64,000 nucleotides of DNA from Xanthomonas euvesicatoria pv. euvesicatoria (lineage in GTDB: Bacteria > Pseudomonadota > Gammaproteobacteria > Xanthomonadales > Xanthomonadaceae): contig NZ_JAJIUJ010000023.1 in NCBI RefSeq assembly GCF_020880415.1, forward strand, positions 1 through 64,000. Direction: 5' to 3'. A program made the position numbers and the translations under genes. The notes beneath the pieces are model-generated. The model did not search any database and was not told the DNA's origin. It saw only the letters and a list, made by a program, of their open reading frames with translations. Positions 34,312 through 44,451 of the stretch are shown here, in pieces (position 1 is the first letter of the stretch; every line of letters begins with the position of its first letter).

Positions 34312-36210
34312 ATGACCCAAGAATCTTCCGCGCCGCTGCTGTTTGCAGATCTCGGCCTCTCGGACGCTGTGATGAAGGCCGTTGCCAATGTCGGCTACGA
34401 GTCGCCGTCGCCGATCCAGGCTGCCACCATCCCCGCGTTGCTGGCCGGTCGCGACGTACTCGGCCAGGCCCAGACCGGTACCGGCAAGACCGCCGCGTTC
34501 GCGCTGCCGGTGCTGTCCAACGCCGATCTCCACCAGGTCAAGCCGCAGGCATTGGTGCTGGCCCCGACCCGCGAACTGGCCATCCAGGTCGCCGAGGCGT
34601 TCCAGAAATATGCCGAAGCCATTCCCGGCTTCCGCGTGCTGCCGGTCTACGGCGGCCAGCCGTATGCCCAGCAGCTGAGCGCGCTCAAGCGCGGCGTGCA
34701 CGTGGTGGTCGGTACCCCGGGCCGGGTGATCGATCACCTGGACCGCGGTACCCTGGATCTGTCGCAGCTCAAGACGCTGGTGCTGGACGAAGCCGACGAA
34801 ATGCTGCGCATGGGCTTCATCGACGACGTCGAAGCGGTGCTGAAGAAGTTGCCGGCGCAGCGCCAGGTGGCCTTGTTCTCGGCCACCATGCCGCCGGCCA
34901 TCCGCCGTATCGCGCAGACCTATCTGAAGGACCCGGCCGAAGTCACCATCGCGGCCAAGACCACCACCTCGGCCAACATCCGCCAGCGCTACTGGTGGGT
35001 GAGCGGGCTGCACAAGCTGGACGCGTTGACCCGCATTCTCGAGGTCGAGCCGTTCGACGGCATGATCATCTTCGCGCGCACCAAGGCGGCCACCGAAGAG
35101 CTGGCGCAGAAGCTGCAGGCGCGCGGCATGGCGGCAGCGGCCATCAACGGCGACATGCAGCAGGCCGCACGCGAGAAGACCATCGCCCAGCTCAAGGACG
35201 GCAAGCTGGACATCCTGGTGGCCACCGACGTGGCCGCACGCGGTCTGGACGTGGAGCGCATCAGCCACGTGCTGAACTACGACATTCCCTACGACACCGA
35301 AAGCTACGTGCACCGCATCGGTCGCACCGGCCGTGCCGGGCGTAACGGCGACGCGATCCTGTTCGTGACGCCGCGCGAGAAGGGCATGCTGCGCTCCATC
35401 GAACGCGCCACCCGTCAGCCGATCGAAGAGATGCAGCTGCCGAGCGTGGACGCGGTCAACGACACCCGCGTCGCGCGTTTCATGAGCCGCATCACCGAGA
35501 CCCTGGCCGGTGGCCAGATCGACATGTACCGCGACCTGCTGCAGCGCTACGAAGCCGAAAACAACGTGCCGGCGATCGATATCGCCGCCGCGCTGGCCAA
35601 GCTGCTGCAGGGCGATGCCCCGTTCCTGCTGACCCCGCCGGTGCGCGGTGCGCGCGAGGACACTGCGCCGCGCGAACGTCATGAGCGTGCCGACCGCGGC
35701 GATCGCCCCCGCTTCGAGCCGAAGTTCGAACGTGGCCCGCGTGCCGACGGCGAGCGCGCTGCACGCCCGCCGCGCGGTGACGATGCCGGCGAGCGTCCAC
35801 GCCGCGAGCCGGCCCCACGTGGCGAGCCGGAGTTCGGCATGGAGAGCTACCGCATCGAAGTGGGCCACAGCCACGGCGTGAAGCCGGCCAACATCGTTGG
35901 CGCGATCGCCAACGAAGCCGGGCTGGAAAGCCGGTATATCGGTCGTATCGATATCCAGGACGATTATTCGATCCTGGATCTGCCGGCCGACATGCCGCGC
36001 GAACTGCTGCAGCACCTCAAGAAGGTCTGGGTGTCTGGCCAGCAGCTCAACATGCGCAAGCTGGAAGACGGCGAAGCGGCCGCAGCGGCGTCCAAGCCGC
36101 GCTTCCCGCGTGGCGGCAAGCCGTCCGGTCGCCCGAACGGCCCGGGTCGTCCGATGGACCGCGCCGGCGCGCCGCACCGCAAGGGTCCGCCGAAGCCGCG
36201 CGGCGAGTAA
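34312..36210 (+). CDS. deaD: DEAD-box RNA helicase DeaD/CsdA
   Basis: A 632-residue ATP-dependent RNA helicase. All core motifs are readable: AQTGTGKT (53-60), PTRELA, TPGRV, DEAD (159-162), SAT (190-192), FARTK, ATDVAARGLD and HRIGRTGRAG. A DbpA/CsdA-type RNA-binding domain lies near residues 515-590 (YRIEVGHSHGVKPANIVGA). An RG/PG-rich basic tail ends the protein. It helps ribosome assembly and mRNA turnover, notably in the cold. ATG 34312 follows GGAGTTACCC. The gene faces the ECF sigma factor gene. Confidence 0.96.
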   Translation: MTQESSAPLLFADLGLSDAVMKAVANVGYESPSPIQAATIPALLAGRDVLGQAQTGTGKTAAFALPVLSNADLHQVKPQALVLAPTRELAIQVAEAFQKYAEAIPGFRVLPVYGGQPYAQQLSALKRGVHVVVGTPGRVIDHLDRGTLDLSQLKTLVLDEADEMLRMGFIDDVEAVLKKLPAQRQVALFSATMPPAIRRIAQTYLKDPAEVTIAAKTTTSANIRQRYWWVSGLHKLDALTRILEVEPFDGMIIFARTKAATEELAQKLQARGMAAAAINGDMQQAAREKTIAQLKDGKLDILVATDVAARGLDVERISHVLNYDIPYDTESYVHRIGRTGRAGRNGDAILFVTPREKGMLRSIERATRQPIEEMQLPSVDAVNDTRVARFMSRITETLAGGQIDMYRDLLQRYEAENNVPAIDIAAALAKLLQGDAPFLLTPPVRGAREDTAPRERHERADRGDRPRFEPKFERGPRADGERAARPPRGDDAGERPRREPAPRGEPEFGMESYRIEVGHSHGVKPANIVGAIANEAGLESRYIGRIDIQDDYSILDLPADMPRELLQHLKKVWVSGQQLNMRKLEDGEAAAAASKPRFPRGGKPSGRPNGPGRPMDRAGAPHRKGPPKPRGE

Positions 36211-36262
36211 GGCTGCCCGGCGCTGCTCGCAGGGATCCTGCAGACGGTCGGGTTGCCCAGTA

Positions 36263-36288
36263 TCGCTATGCATCCAAGAGCATAGCGA
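36263..36288 (+). terminator. Possible terminator hairpin after deaD
   Basis: TCGCTATGC and GCATAGCGA form a perfect 9-bp stem with an 8-base loop, 52 bases after the deaD stop codon. There is no T tract, so if it ends transcription it does so weakly or with Rho; it could also protect the message end. Confidence 0.4.
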
Positions 36289-36417
36289 GCGGGTAAGGCG
36301 TTACGGCGCCTCAAGGCGGCGGCGATCAGGCTGATCTAGTCAGCGTCGCTAACCCCCGGTCGCATCACGTCAAGCGGGCATAGCCATACAGACTCGGCCG
36401 TTGCGGCCGTTACTGCC

Positions 36418-36442
36418 TTCAGGCGCCCAGTGGGCGCCTGAA
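36418..36442. promoter_or_regulatory. 25-base perfect odd palindrome before the GGDEF-EAL gene
   Basis: TTCAGGCGCCCA and TGGGCGCCTGAA are exact complements around a single G. The site lies 30 bases upstream of the GGDEF-EAL start codon. It could be a DNA operator or fold as a leader RNA hairpin. No T tract follows. Confidence 0.5.
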
Positions 36443-36472
36443 TCGCATTGGGGCGGCGAAGGACGGACGGCG

Positions 36473-38878
36473 ATGGCGCAAGCAGTACGCGGCAAGGGCG
36501 GTGGGCAGACCATGCACCTGGTGCGTGGCTGGCTGACGCTTCCTCTGGCGCTGTTGATCGGTATCGCCGTCTGTATGACGGTGGTGTCGGCGCTGGTGAT
36601 CGAAGTGCAGTCCGGCGCGACCGCCTGGATCGTCGGCCAAAGCCATTGGTCCAACGCCCAGCAGGAATCGGTGTACTGGATGGAGCGCTATCTGGGCAGC
36701 GGGGATACGGCCGATCTGCAGGCCGCCTGCCGCGCGCTGGAAGTGCCGCTGGGCGACCGCGCCGCACGCTTGGCGATCGAACAGCCGGTGATCGATTGGG
36801 ACGCGGTCTACGCCGGTCTGACCGCTGGGCGTAATGCCCATGAAGACATGCCGCAAATGGTGCGGCTGTATCGCTACGGGCACCAATTTCCGTATCTCGG
36901 CGACGCCATCGCGCTGTGGAAGCGCACCGACGCCGGCATCCTGCAACTGAGCGATCTGGCCGACCGCGCCGCTTCGGTGCAGGCCGCCAACCGGCCCGAC
37001 CCGCGCGCGCTGCAGGCACTGCGCGATGAACTGCATCTGCTGGACGGCCGCATGCGTCACGACGCGTCCGAATTCCTGGCCTACCTGACCCGCTGCGCGC
37101 GGCTGCTGCACGATGTGATGGTGGTCTGCAGCCTGGCCACCTTGCTGCTGGTGTTGATCACCTGCGTACTGGCGATGCGGCGCATTCGCGATTATCTGCT
37201 GTCGCATGAAGGCCGCTTCCGTACCGCGTTTCAGCAGGCGGCGCTGGGCATGGTCAAGTTCGATCTGCGCGGCAACGTGCTGGATGCCAATGCGTCGATG
37301 GCCAACGTGCTGCTCTACCGGCCCGAAGAATTGCAGGCCTGCACCTTGGCCGAGGTGATGCATCCGGAAGACATCAAGCTGGACAGCCGCGGCATGCTCG
37401 ATTGGCCCAAGCTGCTGCAGTCCGGCGAATTGCGCTTCGTGCGTGCCGACGGCGGGGTGATGTGGGGCCGCTGGAGCGCGTCGTTGGTCGAGCCGGGGCC
37501 GGAAGAGCCGACCCTGGTGCTGGCGGTGATCGAAGATGTCTCGCACGCGCATGAGCTGGCCGACGAAGTGGCCTTCCATGCGCGCCACGACGCGATGACC
37601 GGGCTGATCAACCGGCATGAAATCGAACGCCGGCTGCTGCGCCTGATCGAGCTGCCGCAATCGCCGCAGATGTGCCACGCGCTGTGCTTTGTCGACCTGG
37701 ATCATTTCAAGCTGGTCAACGACACCTTCGGGCATGCGGTCGGCGACAAGTTCCTGTGCCACTTCGCCGACGTGATCACCATGCAGCTGCGTTCTGGCGA
37801 TTGGTTGGGGCGTCTGGGCGGCGATGAGTTCGCCATCCTGCTGGCCAATACCGACCTGGCGCAGGCGCAGGCCGTGCTGGAACGCATGCACGGCGTGCTC
37901 GGTCAACCGTGGAGCCATCAAGGCGGGCGACCGCTGACGCCCAGTTGCAGTTTTGGCGTGGTGGAGATTCGCCACGGCGTCAGCGACCTCACTACCTTGA
38001 TGACCGCCGCCGATCTGGCTTGTCATGCGGCCAAGGAAGAAGGGCGCAACCGCGTTCGCTGCTTCAACGAGAACGATCTGGCACTGGCGCAGCGCCGCCA
38101 CGATGGTGGCTGGATCAGTGCGGTGCAACAGGCGATCGCCGAAGAGCGTTTGCTGCTGTACGCGCAGAAAATCCAGGTGCTGAACGACCCGGGGCGCCTG
38201 CAGTACGAGGTGCTGGTGCGCATGCGCGCCAGCGACGGGCGGGTGCTGAGCCCGGGTGAATTCTTGCCGGCAGTGGAGCGTTACGGCCTGGGGCGCATGG
38301 TCGATACTTATGTGCTGGAAGCGCTGTGCGCGCAGTTGGCGGCCAATCCGATGCATGTGGCGATGCTGGACCTGTGCCACGTCAATCTGTCTGCGCAATC
38401 GATCGCGCAGCCGGATTTTCTCGACGTCGTCTGCACCCTGTTCGAGCGCTACCCGGCACTGGTGCCGAAGCTGTGCATGGAGATCACCGAGACCGCGGTC
38501 ATCGGCGATCTGGAACACGCGCAGCGTTTCGTGCAGAGCGTGCGCGCACGCGGGTGTCACGTGGCGCTGGACGATTTCGGCAGCGGCCTGGCCTCGTTCG
38601 GCTATCTCAAGCAATTCACCGTGGACGTGTTGAAGATCGATTGCGGCTTCGTCCGCAACTATGCGCACGATGCAGTGGATCGCGCGGCGGTGCATTCGAT
38701 CGCCCAGGTCGGGCTGGCGCTGGGCATCGAGGTGGTCGCCGAAGGCGTGGAATCGGAGGCCGACATCCCCGGGCTGCGTGAGGCCGGCGTGGGCCAGGTG
38801 CAGGGTTTCAGCCTGCATCGTCCATGCCCGCTGGAAGAACTGTTGCACACACCGCAGCTGGTGGCCGTCTCCGGGTAG
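36473..38878 (+). CDS. Membrane PAS-GGDEF-EAL cyclic-di-GMP protein
   Basis: An 801-residue sensor. Two membrane helices (about 18-42 and 220-240) flank a periplasmic domain; a PAS-like domain (245-360) precedes GGDEF (intact GGDEF at 449-453, with an RxxD inhibitory site five residues before). The EAL domain has EVL at 579-581 in place of EAL. The catalytic glutamate and the downstream signatures (HVNLSAQS, ITETAVI, DDFGSGLASFGYL, KIDCGFV, EVVAEGVES) are kept, so phosphodiesterase activity is likely. ATG 36473 is chosen because of AAGGA upstream; M at 36512 is possible. Confidence 0.93.
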   Translation: MAQAVRGKGGGQTMHLVRGWLTLPLALLIGIAVCMTVVSALVIEVQSGATAWIVGQSHWSNAQQESVYWMERYLGSGDTADLQAACRALEVPLGDRAARLAIEQPVIDWDAVYAGLTAGRNAHEDMPQMVRLYRYGHQFPYLGDAIALWKRTDAGILQLSDLADRAASVQAANRPDPRALQALRDELHLLDGRMRHDASEFLAYLTRCARLLHDVMVVCSLATLLLVLITCVLAMRRIRDYLLSHEGRFRTAFQQAALGMVKFDLRGNVLDANASMANVLLYRPEELQACTLAEVMHPEDIKLDSRGMLDWPKLLQSGELRFVRADGGVMWGRWSASLVEPGPEEPTLVLAVIEDVSHAHELADEVAFHARHDAMTGLINRHEIERRLLRLIELPQSPQMCHALCFVDLDHFKLVNDTFGHAVGDKFLCHFADVITMQLRSGDWLGRLGGDEFAILLANTDLAQAQAVLERMHGVLGQPWSHQGGRPLTPSCSFGVVEIRHGVSDLTTLMTAADLACHAAKEEGRNRVRCFNENDLALAQRRHDGGWISAVQQAIAEERLLLYAQKIQVLNDPGRLQYEVLVRMRASDGRVLSPGEFLPAVERYGLGRMVDTYVLEALCAQLAANPMHVAMLDLCHVNLSAQSIAQPDFLDVVCTLFERYPALVPKLCMEITETAVIGDLEHAQRFVQSVRARGCHVALDDFGSGLASFGYLKQFTVDVLKIDCGFVRNYAHDAVDRAAVHSIAQVGLALGIEVVAEGVESEADIPGLREAGVGQVQGFSLHRPCPLEELLHTPQLVAVSG

Positions 38879-39017
38879 CGCGCTTGACCCGGGCGATGTC
38901 GGGCAGCGTCAGGCCGGTGCTGCGTGTACAACGCGGCTGGCGACTGCCTGCTGCCGATTGCTGGCCCGGTCAGCCGGCATGGCGCACGGCCTGCTCCAAA
39001 TCGCCGATAATTGGCAG

Positions 39018-39740
39018 ATGACGATCCGACTCAACAAATACATCGCCGAATCCGGCTTCTGCTCACGCCGCGAGGCCGATCGCCTGATCGGCGAACGAAG
39101 GGTCACCGTCAATGGCGTACCCGCCGGCACCGGCGCGGTGGTCGGCGCGGAAGATACCGTGCTGGTGGATGGCCAGCCGCTACGCATACGCGAGGCCAAG
39201 AAGCTCGGTGGTCGCAAGCACGTCTACATCGCGCTCAACAAACCGGTGGGCATCACCTGCACCACCGAGAGTTCGGTCAAGGGCAATATCGTCAAATTCG
39301 TCGGTCACGAGCAGCGCATCTTCCCGATCGGCCGGCTCGACAAGGACTCCGAAGGGCTGATCCTGATGACCAGCAACGGCAACATCGTCAACGAGATCCT
39401 GCGCGCGGAAAATCGCCACCAGAAGGAATATCTGGTCGCGGTCAACAAACCGGTCACCGATGAATTCCTGCGCGGCATGGCACGCGGGGTGCGCATCCAC
39501 AACGAAACCACATTGCCGTGCCGCACCGCACGCATTGCCAAATTCGGCTTCCGCATCGTGCTAGAGCAGGGCCTGAATCGGCAGATTCGCCTGATGGCTG
39601 CCGAGTTCGGCTACCGGGTGACGCAACTGCGCCGGGTGCGCATCGACAACATCAAACTGGCTGCGCTCAAGCCGGGGCAGTGGCGCAACCTCAGCGATGC
39701 GGAATTGCGCGGGCTGCTGCCGCAACGCACCGACTGGTAA
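39018..39740 (+). CDS. rluF: 23S rRNA pseudouridine synthase RluF
   Basis: A 240-residue enzyme that modifies 23S rRNA (U2604 in E. coli). It has an N-terminal S4 domain (LNKYIAESGFCSRREADRLI) and the catalytic Asp108 in GRLDKDSEG. The C-terminal RluB/E/F-type motif NRQIRLMAAEFGYRVTQL is complete. The ATG at 39018 gives a protein close in length to the core of the E. coli enzyme, without a long C-terminal tail. It lies between two cyclic-di-GMP genes but shows no functional link to them. Confidence 0.94.
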   Translation: MTIRLNKYIAESGFCSRREADRLIGERRVTVNGVPAGTGAVVGAEDTVLVDGQPLRIREAKKLGGRKHVYIALNKPVGITCTTESSVKGNIVKFVGHEQRIFPIGRLDKDSEGLILMTSNGNIVNEILRAENRHQKEYLVAVNKPVTDEFLRGMARGVRIHNETTLPCRTARIAKFGFRIVLEQGLNRQIRLMAAEFGYRVTQLRRVRIDNIKLAALKPGQWRNLSDAELRGLLPQRTDW

Positions 39741-39994
39741 GCGCCTGTGCCGGGCCGGCTGCATCGCAGTCAGGTCAGCGCAGCCGGCGTTTCGGACACG
39801 GCATATGCCCGCGCTGTAGTGCCGTGCTGCCGCGCCAAATGTGCAACGTCGTGCCGGGTGCTTGCGCCCGCTGTATGGATCACGCTTCGAAATATCCGAT
39901 GCCGTCCAGGGCGGCGCTGCAGCGTAGGGTGCGCCCGATGGTGGCACTTGCCGGGCTCCGGCATACTTTCACAGATAACAGCCAGGGGGCGGCA

Positions 39995-41065
39995 GTGATC
40001 AAACCGGAATTGCCGAGCAACGAGGCCGAGCGGCTGGCCGCGCTGCGCCAGTACGACGTGCTGGATACGCCAGCCGAACGTGCATTCGACGACCTGACCA
40101 TGATTGCCTCCACGCTGTGCGAGACGCAGATGGCGGCGGTGGTGCTGGTGGACGAAGACCGGCAGTGGTTCAAGTCTGCGCACGGTGCGCCACGCAGCGA
40201 AGCACCACGCGATATCTCGTTCTGCGCGCACGCGATCCTGCGCCCGGACGAAGTGCTGATGGTGGACGACACCTTGCTGGACCCACGCTTCCACGATAAC
40301 CCGATGGTGGTCGGTAGCGGCGGGGTGCGCTTCTATGCCGGCGCGCCGCTGGTGACCAGCCAGGGCCTGGCGCTGGGCTCGCTGTGCGTGTTCGACCAGA
40401 CCCCGGCGCATCTGCGCGAAGACCAGCGCGAGGCCTTGCAGGCATTGTCGCGGCAGGCCTCGCAGCTGCTTGAGTTGCGGCTGGCCGGCAGGCAGTTGCG
40501 CCAGCAGTTGCACGAGCGCGAGTGGTACGAACAGCAGATGGCTGGCTATTACGCGCAGATGGATGCGTTGAACGCTGACCTGGTCGAACAGACCCGCACC
40601 GATCCGTTGACCGGCCTGCCCAACCGGCGCGCGTTCGCGGTGGCGTTGGCGGCGGCCACCGAACAGACGCGTGCGGTGGGCCAGCCGCTGTCGGTCGCGC
40701 TGCTGGACGTGGACCACTTCAAGACCGTCAACGACGTGCATGGGCACGATCAGGGCGATGCAGTGCTGCGCGAATTGTCCGCATTGTTGCGTGCGCATAT
40801 GGCCGGTGCCGGCACCATCGCCCGGTATGGCGGCGAAGAATTCGTATTGCTGCTCCCCAATACGGATCTGCTGCAGGCACGCGTGCAATGCGAATACCTG
40901 CGCCAGAGCGTGGCGGCGATGACGATCGCGCTGCCGGTGACGGTGAGTATCGGTGTGGCGACCTTGTACCCGCAGGAAAGCGTGGAGGCAGTGATCAAGC
41001 GCGCCGACCAGGCCCTGTATGCGGCCAAGCGCGGTGGGCGCGATCAGGTGGTCGCACTGGAGTAG
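39995..41065 (+). CDS. GAF-GGDEF diguanylate cyclase
   Basis: A 356-residue soluble enzyme making cyclic di-GMP. Residues 10-165 are a GAF domain (LRQYDVLDTPAERAFDDLT, FCAHAIL, FYAGAPL). A coiled linker follows at about 165-205. The GGDEF domain carries GGEEF at 279-283 and is complete to the end; the RxxD inhibitory site is absent (AGTIARYGGEEF). The GTG at 39995 follows AGGGGG; a later ATG would cut the GAF domain. The GAF ligand is unknown. Confidence 0.92.
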   Translation: MIKPELPSNEAERLAALRQYDVLDTPAERAFDDLTMIASTLCETQMAAVVLVDEDRQWFKSAHGAPRSEAPRDISFCAHAILRPDEVLMVDDTLLDPRFHDNPMVVGSGGVRFYAGAPLVTSQGLALGSLCVFDQTPAHLREDQREALQALSRQASQLLELRLAGRQLRQQLHEREWYEQQMAGYYAQMDALNADLVEQTRTDPLTGLPNRRAFAVALAAATEQTRAVGQPLSVALLDVDHFKTVNDVHGHDQGDAVLRELSALLRAHMAGAGTIARYGGEEFVLLLPNTDLLQARVQCEYLRQSVAAMTIALPVTVSIGVATLYPQESVEAVIKRADQALYAAKRGGRDQVVALE

Positions 41066-41229
41066 GGGCGCGTGGTTGCGCGCCTGCCGATGCAGATCGC
41101 CTGGCCAGCGCATGGGACGTCGATTGCCGTATGCCGGGCGGCGCGGACGCCGCGCGATGCAGCGTGAACGCCGGTGTGCTTCAACGCGGCGGTCGCTGTG
41201 GACAAGCGCGATCTTGCAGCGCTGTGCAA

Positions 41230-42177
41230 TCAGTCGACGATATTTTTCGCCTCGGCAGTGCCGAGCAATTCCGGGTGCGCCACCGTGCGCCGACGCTCCA
41301 GGACCGGATGCAGGAACACCGCGCCGAGAATGATCGCCACGCCGAGATAGAACTGCAGGGTCAGTTCGCGTTGTTCGCCCAGCAGCGCGATCGCCAGCAC
41401 GATGGCGTACACCGGTTCGAGATTGGTCACCAATTGCACCGAATAGGCGCTCAGATGCCGCAAGGCGACCAGCGCCAGCGCAAATGGCAGCAAGGTGCAG
41501 GCCAGCGATAACGCCAGCAGCAACACGCCATCGTGCAGGCTGGGCACCACCAGCAGATCGCCATGCAACGCCGGCAGCAGCAGCGGCATCGCCGGTGCAA
41601 GCAGGGTCAGGGTCAGCGTGCCGGCGCCCAGTTCCAGCGCGGTGACGGTGAGCGCGTCGGCATGCGCCACCATGCGCTTGTTGAGCGAGCCGAATAGCCC
41701 GACGAACACCGCCGAAATCGCGCCCACCACCACGCCGGCCCGCATGCCGTCCGGCACCCCGCCGACGACCAGCGCCACGCCGGGCAACACGGCCAGCCCG
41801 AACAGCAGCTCGCGCGGACGGAACGGGCGATGCGTGACCAATGGCTCGATGACCGCCGTGAAAACCGGCGCCAGTGCGATACAGGTCGCCGCCACCGATG
41901 CATTGGCCAGCTTGATCGCGCCGTAGAAGGTAAGCCAGTGCAAGGCAACCAGCGCGCCGATGCCGCAATAGCCCAGCACCACACGCCCGGACAAGCCACG
42001 CAACCCACGCCACACGCGTGGCCACAAGGCCAGTGCCACCACCACGATCAACATGCGCCACCACACCAGCGGCAGTGCCTGCAGCGTGATCAGCTTGCCC
42101 AGGATCGCGGTGATGCCCCAAAGCAGGACGCAGAAGTGGATTTGCAGTTGCGCCTTGCGCAGGTCGGTCGTGGGCAT
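41230..42177 (-). CDS. EamA/DMT-family transporter
   Basis: A 315-residue inner-membrane protein with ten hydrophobic segments in two EamA repeats, e.g. LLWGITAILGKLITLQALPL in the first helix region and LVTNLEPVYAIVLAIALLGE in the second repeat. These proteins usually export amino acids or metabolites. The ATG at 42177 (MPTTDLRKAQLQIHFCVL) is the best start. The substrate is not visible, and the gene stands alone. Confidence 0.92.
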   Translation of the reverse strand: MPTTDLRKAQLQIHFCVLLWGITAILGKLITLQALPLVWWRMLIVVVALALWPRVWRGLRGLSGRVVLGYCGIGALVALHWLTFYGAIKLANASVAATCIALAPVFTAVIEPLVTHRPFRPRELLFGLAVLPGVALVVGGVPDGMRAGVVVGAISAVFVGLFGSLNKRMVAHADALTVTALELGAGTLTLTLLAPAMPLLLPALHGDLLVVPSLHDGVLLLALSLACTLLPFALALVALRHLSAYSVQLVTNLEPVYAIVLAIALLGEQRELTLQFYLGVAIILGAVFLHPVLERRRTVAHPELLGTAEAKNIVD

Positions 42178-42443
42178 GCGCCATTGTCGCCGAAAACTGC
42201 GTGATGTTGCGCTGCAAGGGACGCGGCGCCGGCGTGCAGCGGCGGGGTGGAGGGATGGCTGGCCAGGCTGTCGCGCAGCAATCGTGCGACCCGCCAGCCA
42301 TCGGCCGACCTGGATCACGGCAGGATGGCCGAGGAGCGATGCACCAGCCCACGCCGCGATCGATCGTGGCACCTCAGCGCTCAGCGCTGTGCGCAAGAGA
42401 CGGCCGCGTCAACCATCGCGGATTGCCCTCATGTGCGGACCAA

Positions 42444-42563
42444 GGGCGGCTGATAAAACGGCAAGCCGTCGTCAGATGGGCTGCCGACGCCGCACGCAGA
42501 ATCGAACGTACGCATGGAACCTGCCGATCCGAAGCGGCGGCGCTGTCGTGTTGCTAGCTGCCC
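42444..42563. repeat. MITE-like inverted-repeat element, copy 2
   Basis: A 120-base element whose ends, GGGCGGCTGATAAAACG and (minus strand) GGGCAGCTAGCAACACG, match the 17-base end of copy 1 at 15 and 14 positions. The interior also shares short blocks such as GAATCG and CGTACGC. The right end overlaps the last codons and stop of the DUF72 gene. No obvious target duplication remains. A decayed relative of the element at 23.5 kb. Confidence 0.55.
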
Positions 42564-43396
42564 TGACGCGCCGACACTTCTTTCAACAACGCCATCGCCG
42601 CTGCCGGGTTGCGTTCCTTCGCCGCACTGATGAAAAACACGAAGACCTCGCGCGGCTGCCGTGCCGGCGCTGCCGAAGCGTCCACGTGCGGCAGATCGGC
42701 CGGGTCTTCGCCGCGGCGCCAGGCCTGGATGCGCTCTGCCCAACGCGCCAGTGCCGGCGCCGGATACCCTGCATGCAGGCGCGCCTGGCTGCGCATCAGA
42801 CGCGCATAGACGAAATCCGTGGAGAGATCGGCGAACGAGGGGTGCTCATCCGAATCGGTGAACACCGTGGCCACGCCATGGCCGCGGACCAATGCGAGCA
42901 GCGAGGCATCTACCGCATCGTGGTCGCGGATCTCCAGCACATGGCGCAGCGCACGCGGACCTGCACGCTTGGGCAGCAACGACAAAAACGCGTCCAGATC
43001 GTCGGCCTGCAACCGGTGCCCTTGTTCGAATTGCCACACCAGCGGCCCAAGCGTATCGCCTAGCTCGACAATGCCGCCGATGAAATCTTCCACCTGCGCC
43101 CTGGTGCCAGCCAGCTTGCGCGACTGGGTAATGCGGCGCGGCGCCTTGGCCGAGAACACGAAGCCGGGCGGCACTTCATCGCGCCACTTCGCGTAAGTGG
43201 CCGGCTTCTGCGTGCCGTAATAGGTTCCGTTGATTTCGATGGCGGTGACGTGGCGGCTTGCGTATTCCAGCTCGCGGCGCTGCACCAGGCCTTCCGGGTA
43301 GAACATGCCTGCGCGCCACGGCGCATACACCCAGCCACCAATGCCGATGTGGATACCTTCGAGGGCGGGCGGGGCGGAAGCGAACAGGTCGGTCAT
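42554..43396 (-). CDS. DUF72-family protein
   Basis: A 280-residue TIM-barrel-like protein of the DUF72 family: GIGGWVYAPWRAGMFYPEG near the start, YASRHVTAIEINGTYYGTQ, then YAKWRDEVPPGFVFSAKAPR. The family is widespread and its enzyme activity is unknown. The C-terminal Gly-Ser and stop codon fall inside the right end of a MITE-like element, so the native end may have been replaced. The start at 43396 gives a normal N-terminus. Confidence 0.9.
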   Translation of the reverse strand: MTDLFASAPPALEGIHIGIGGWVYAPWRAGMFYPEGLVQRRELEYASRHVTAIEINGTYYGTQKPATYAKWRDEVPPGFVFSAKAPRRITQSRKLAGTRAQVEDFIGGIVELGDTLGPLVWQFEQGHRLQADDLDAFLSLLPKRAGPRALRHVLEIRDHDAVDASLLALVRGHGVATVFTDSDEHPSFADLSTDFVYARLMRSQARLHAGYPAPALARWAERIQAWRRGEDPADLPHVDASAAPARQPREVFVFFISAAKERNPAAAMALLKEVSARQGS

Positions 43397-44429
<1,033 letters not shown>

Positions 44430-44451
44430 CCAACAACCTGAAGGTGATGCA

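Noticed and set aside
36419-38848. An 809-codon minus-strand open frame opposite the GGDEF-EAL gene
   Set aside because: Composition (His/Gln/Arg-rich) is that of an antisense shadow; the plus-strand protein contains complete catalytic motifs.
42178-42443. Extension of the EamA transporter to 42396
   Set aside because: The extra N-terminal sequence is not membrane-like and the MPTTDLRKAQ start fits the family.
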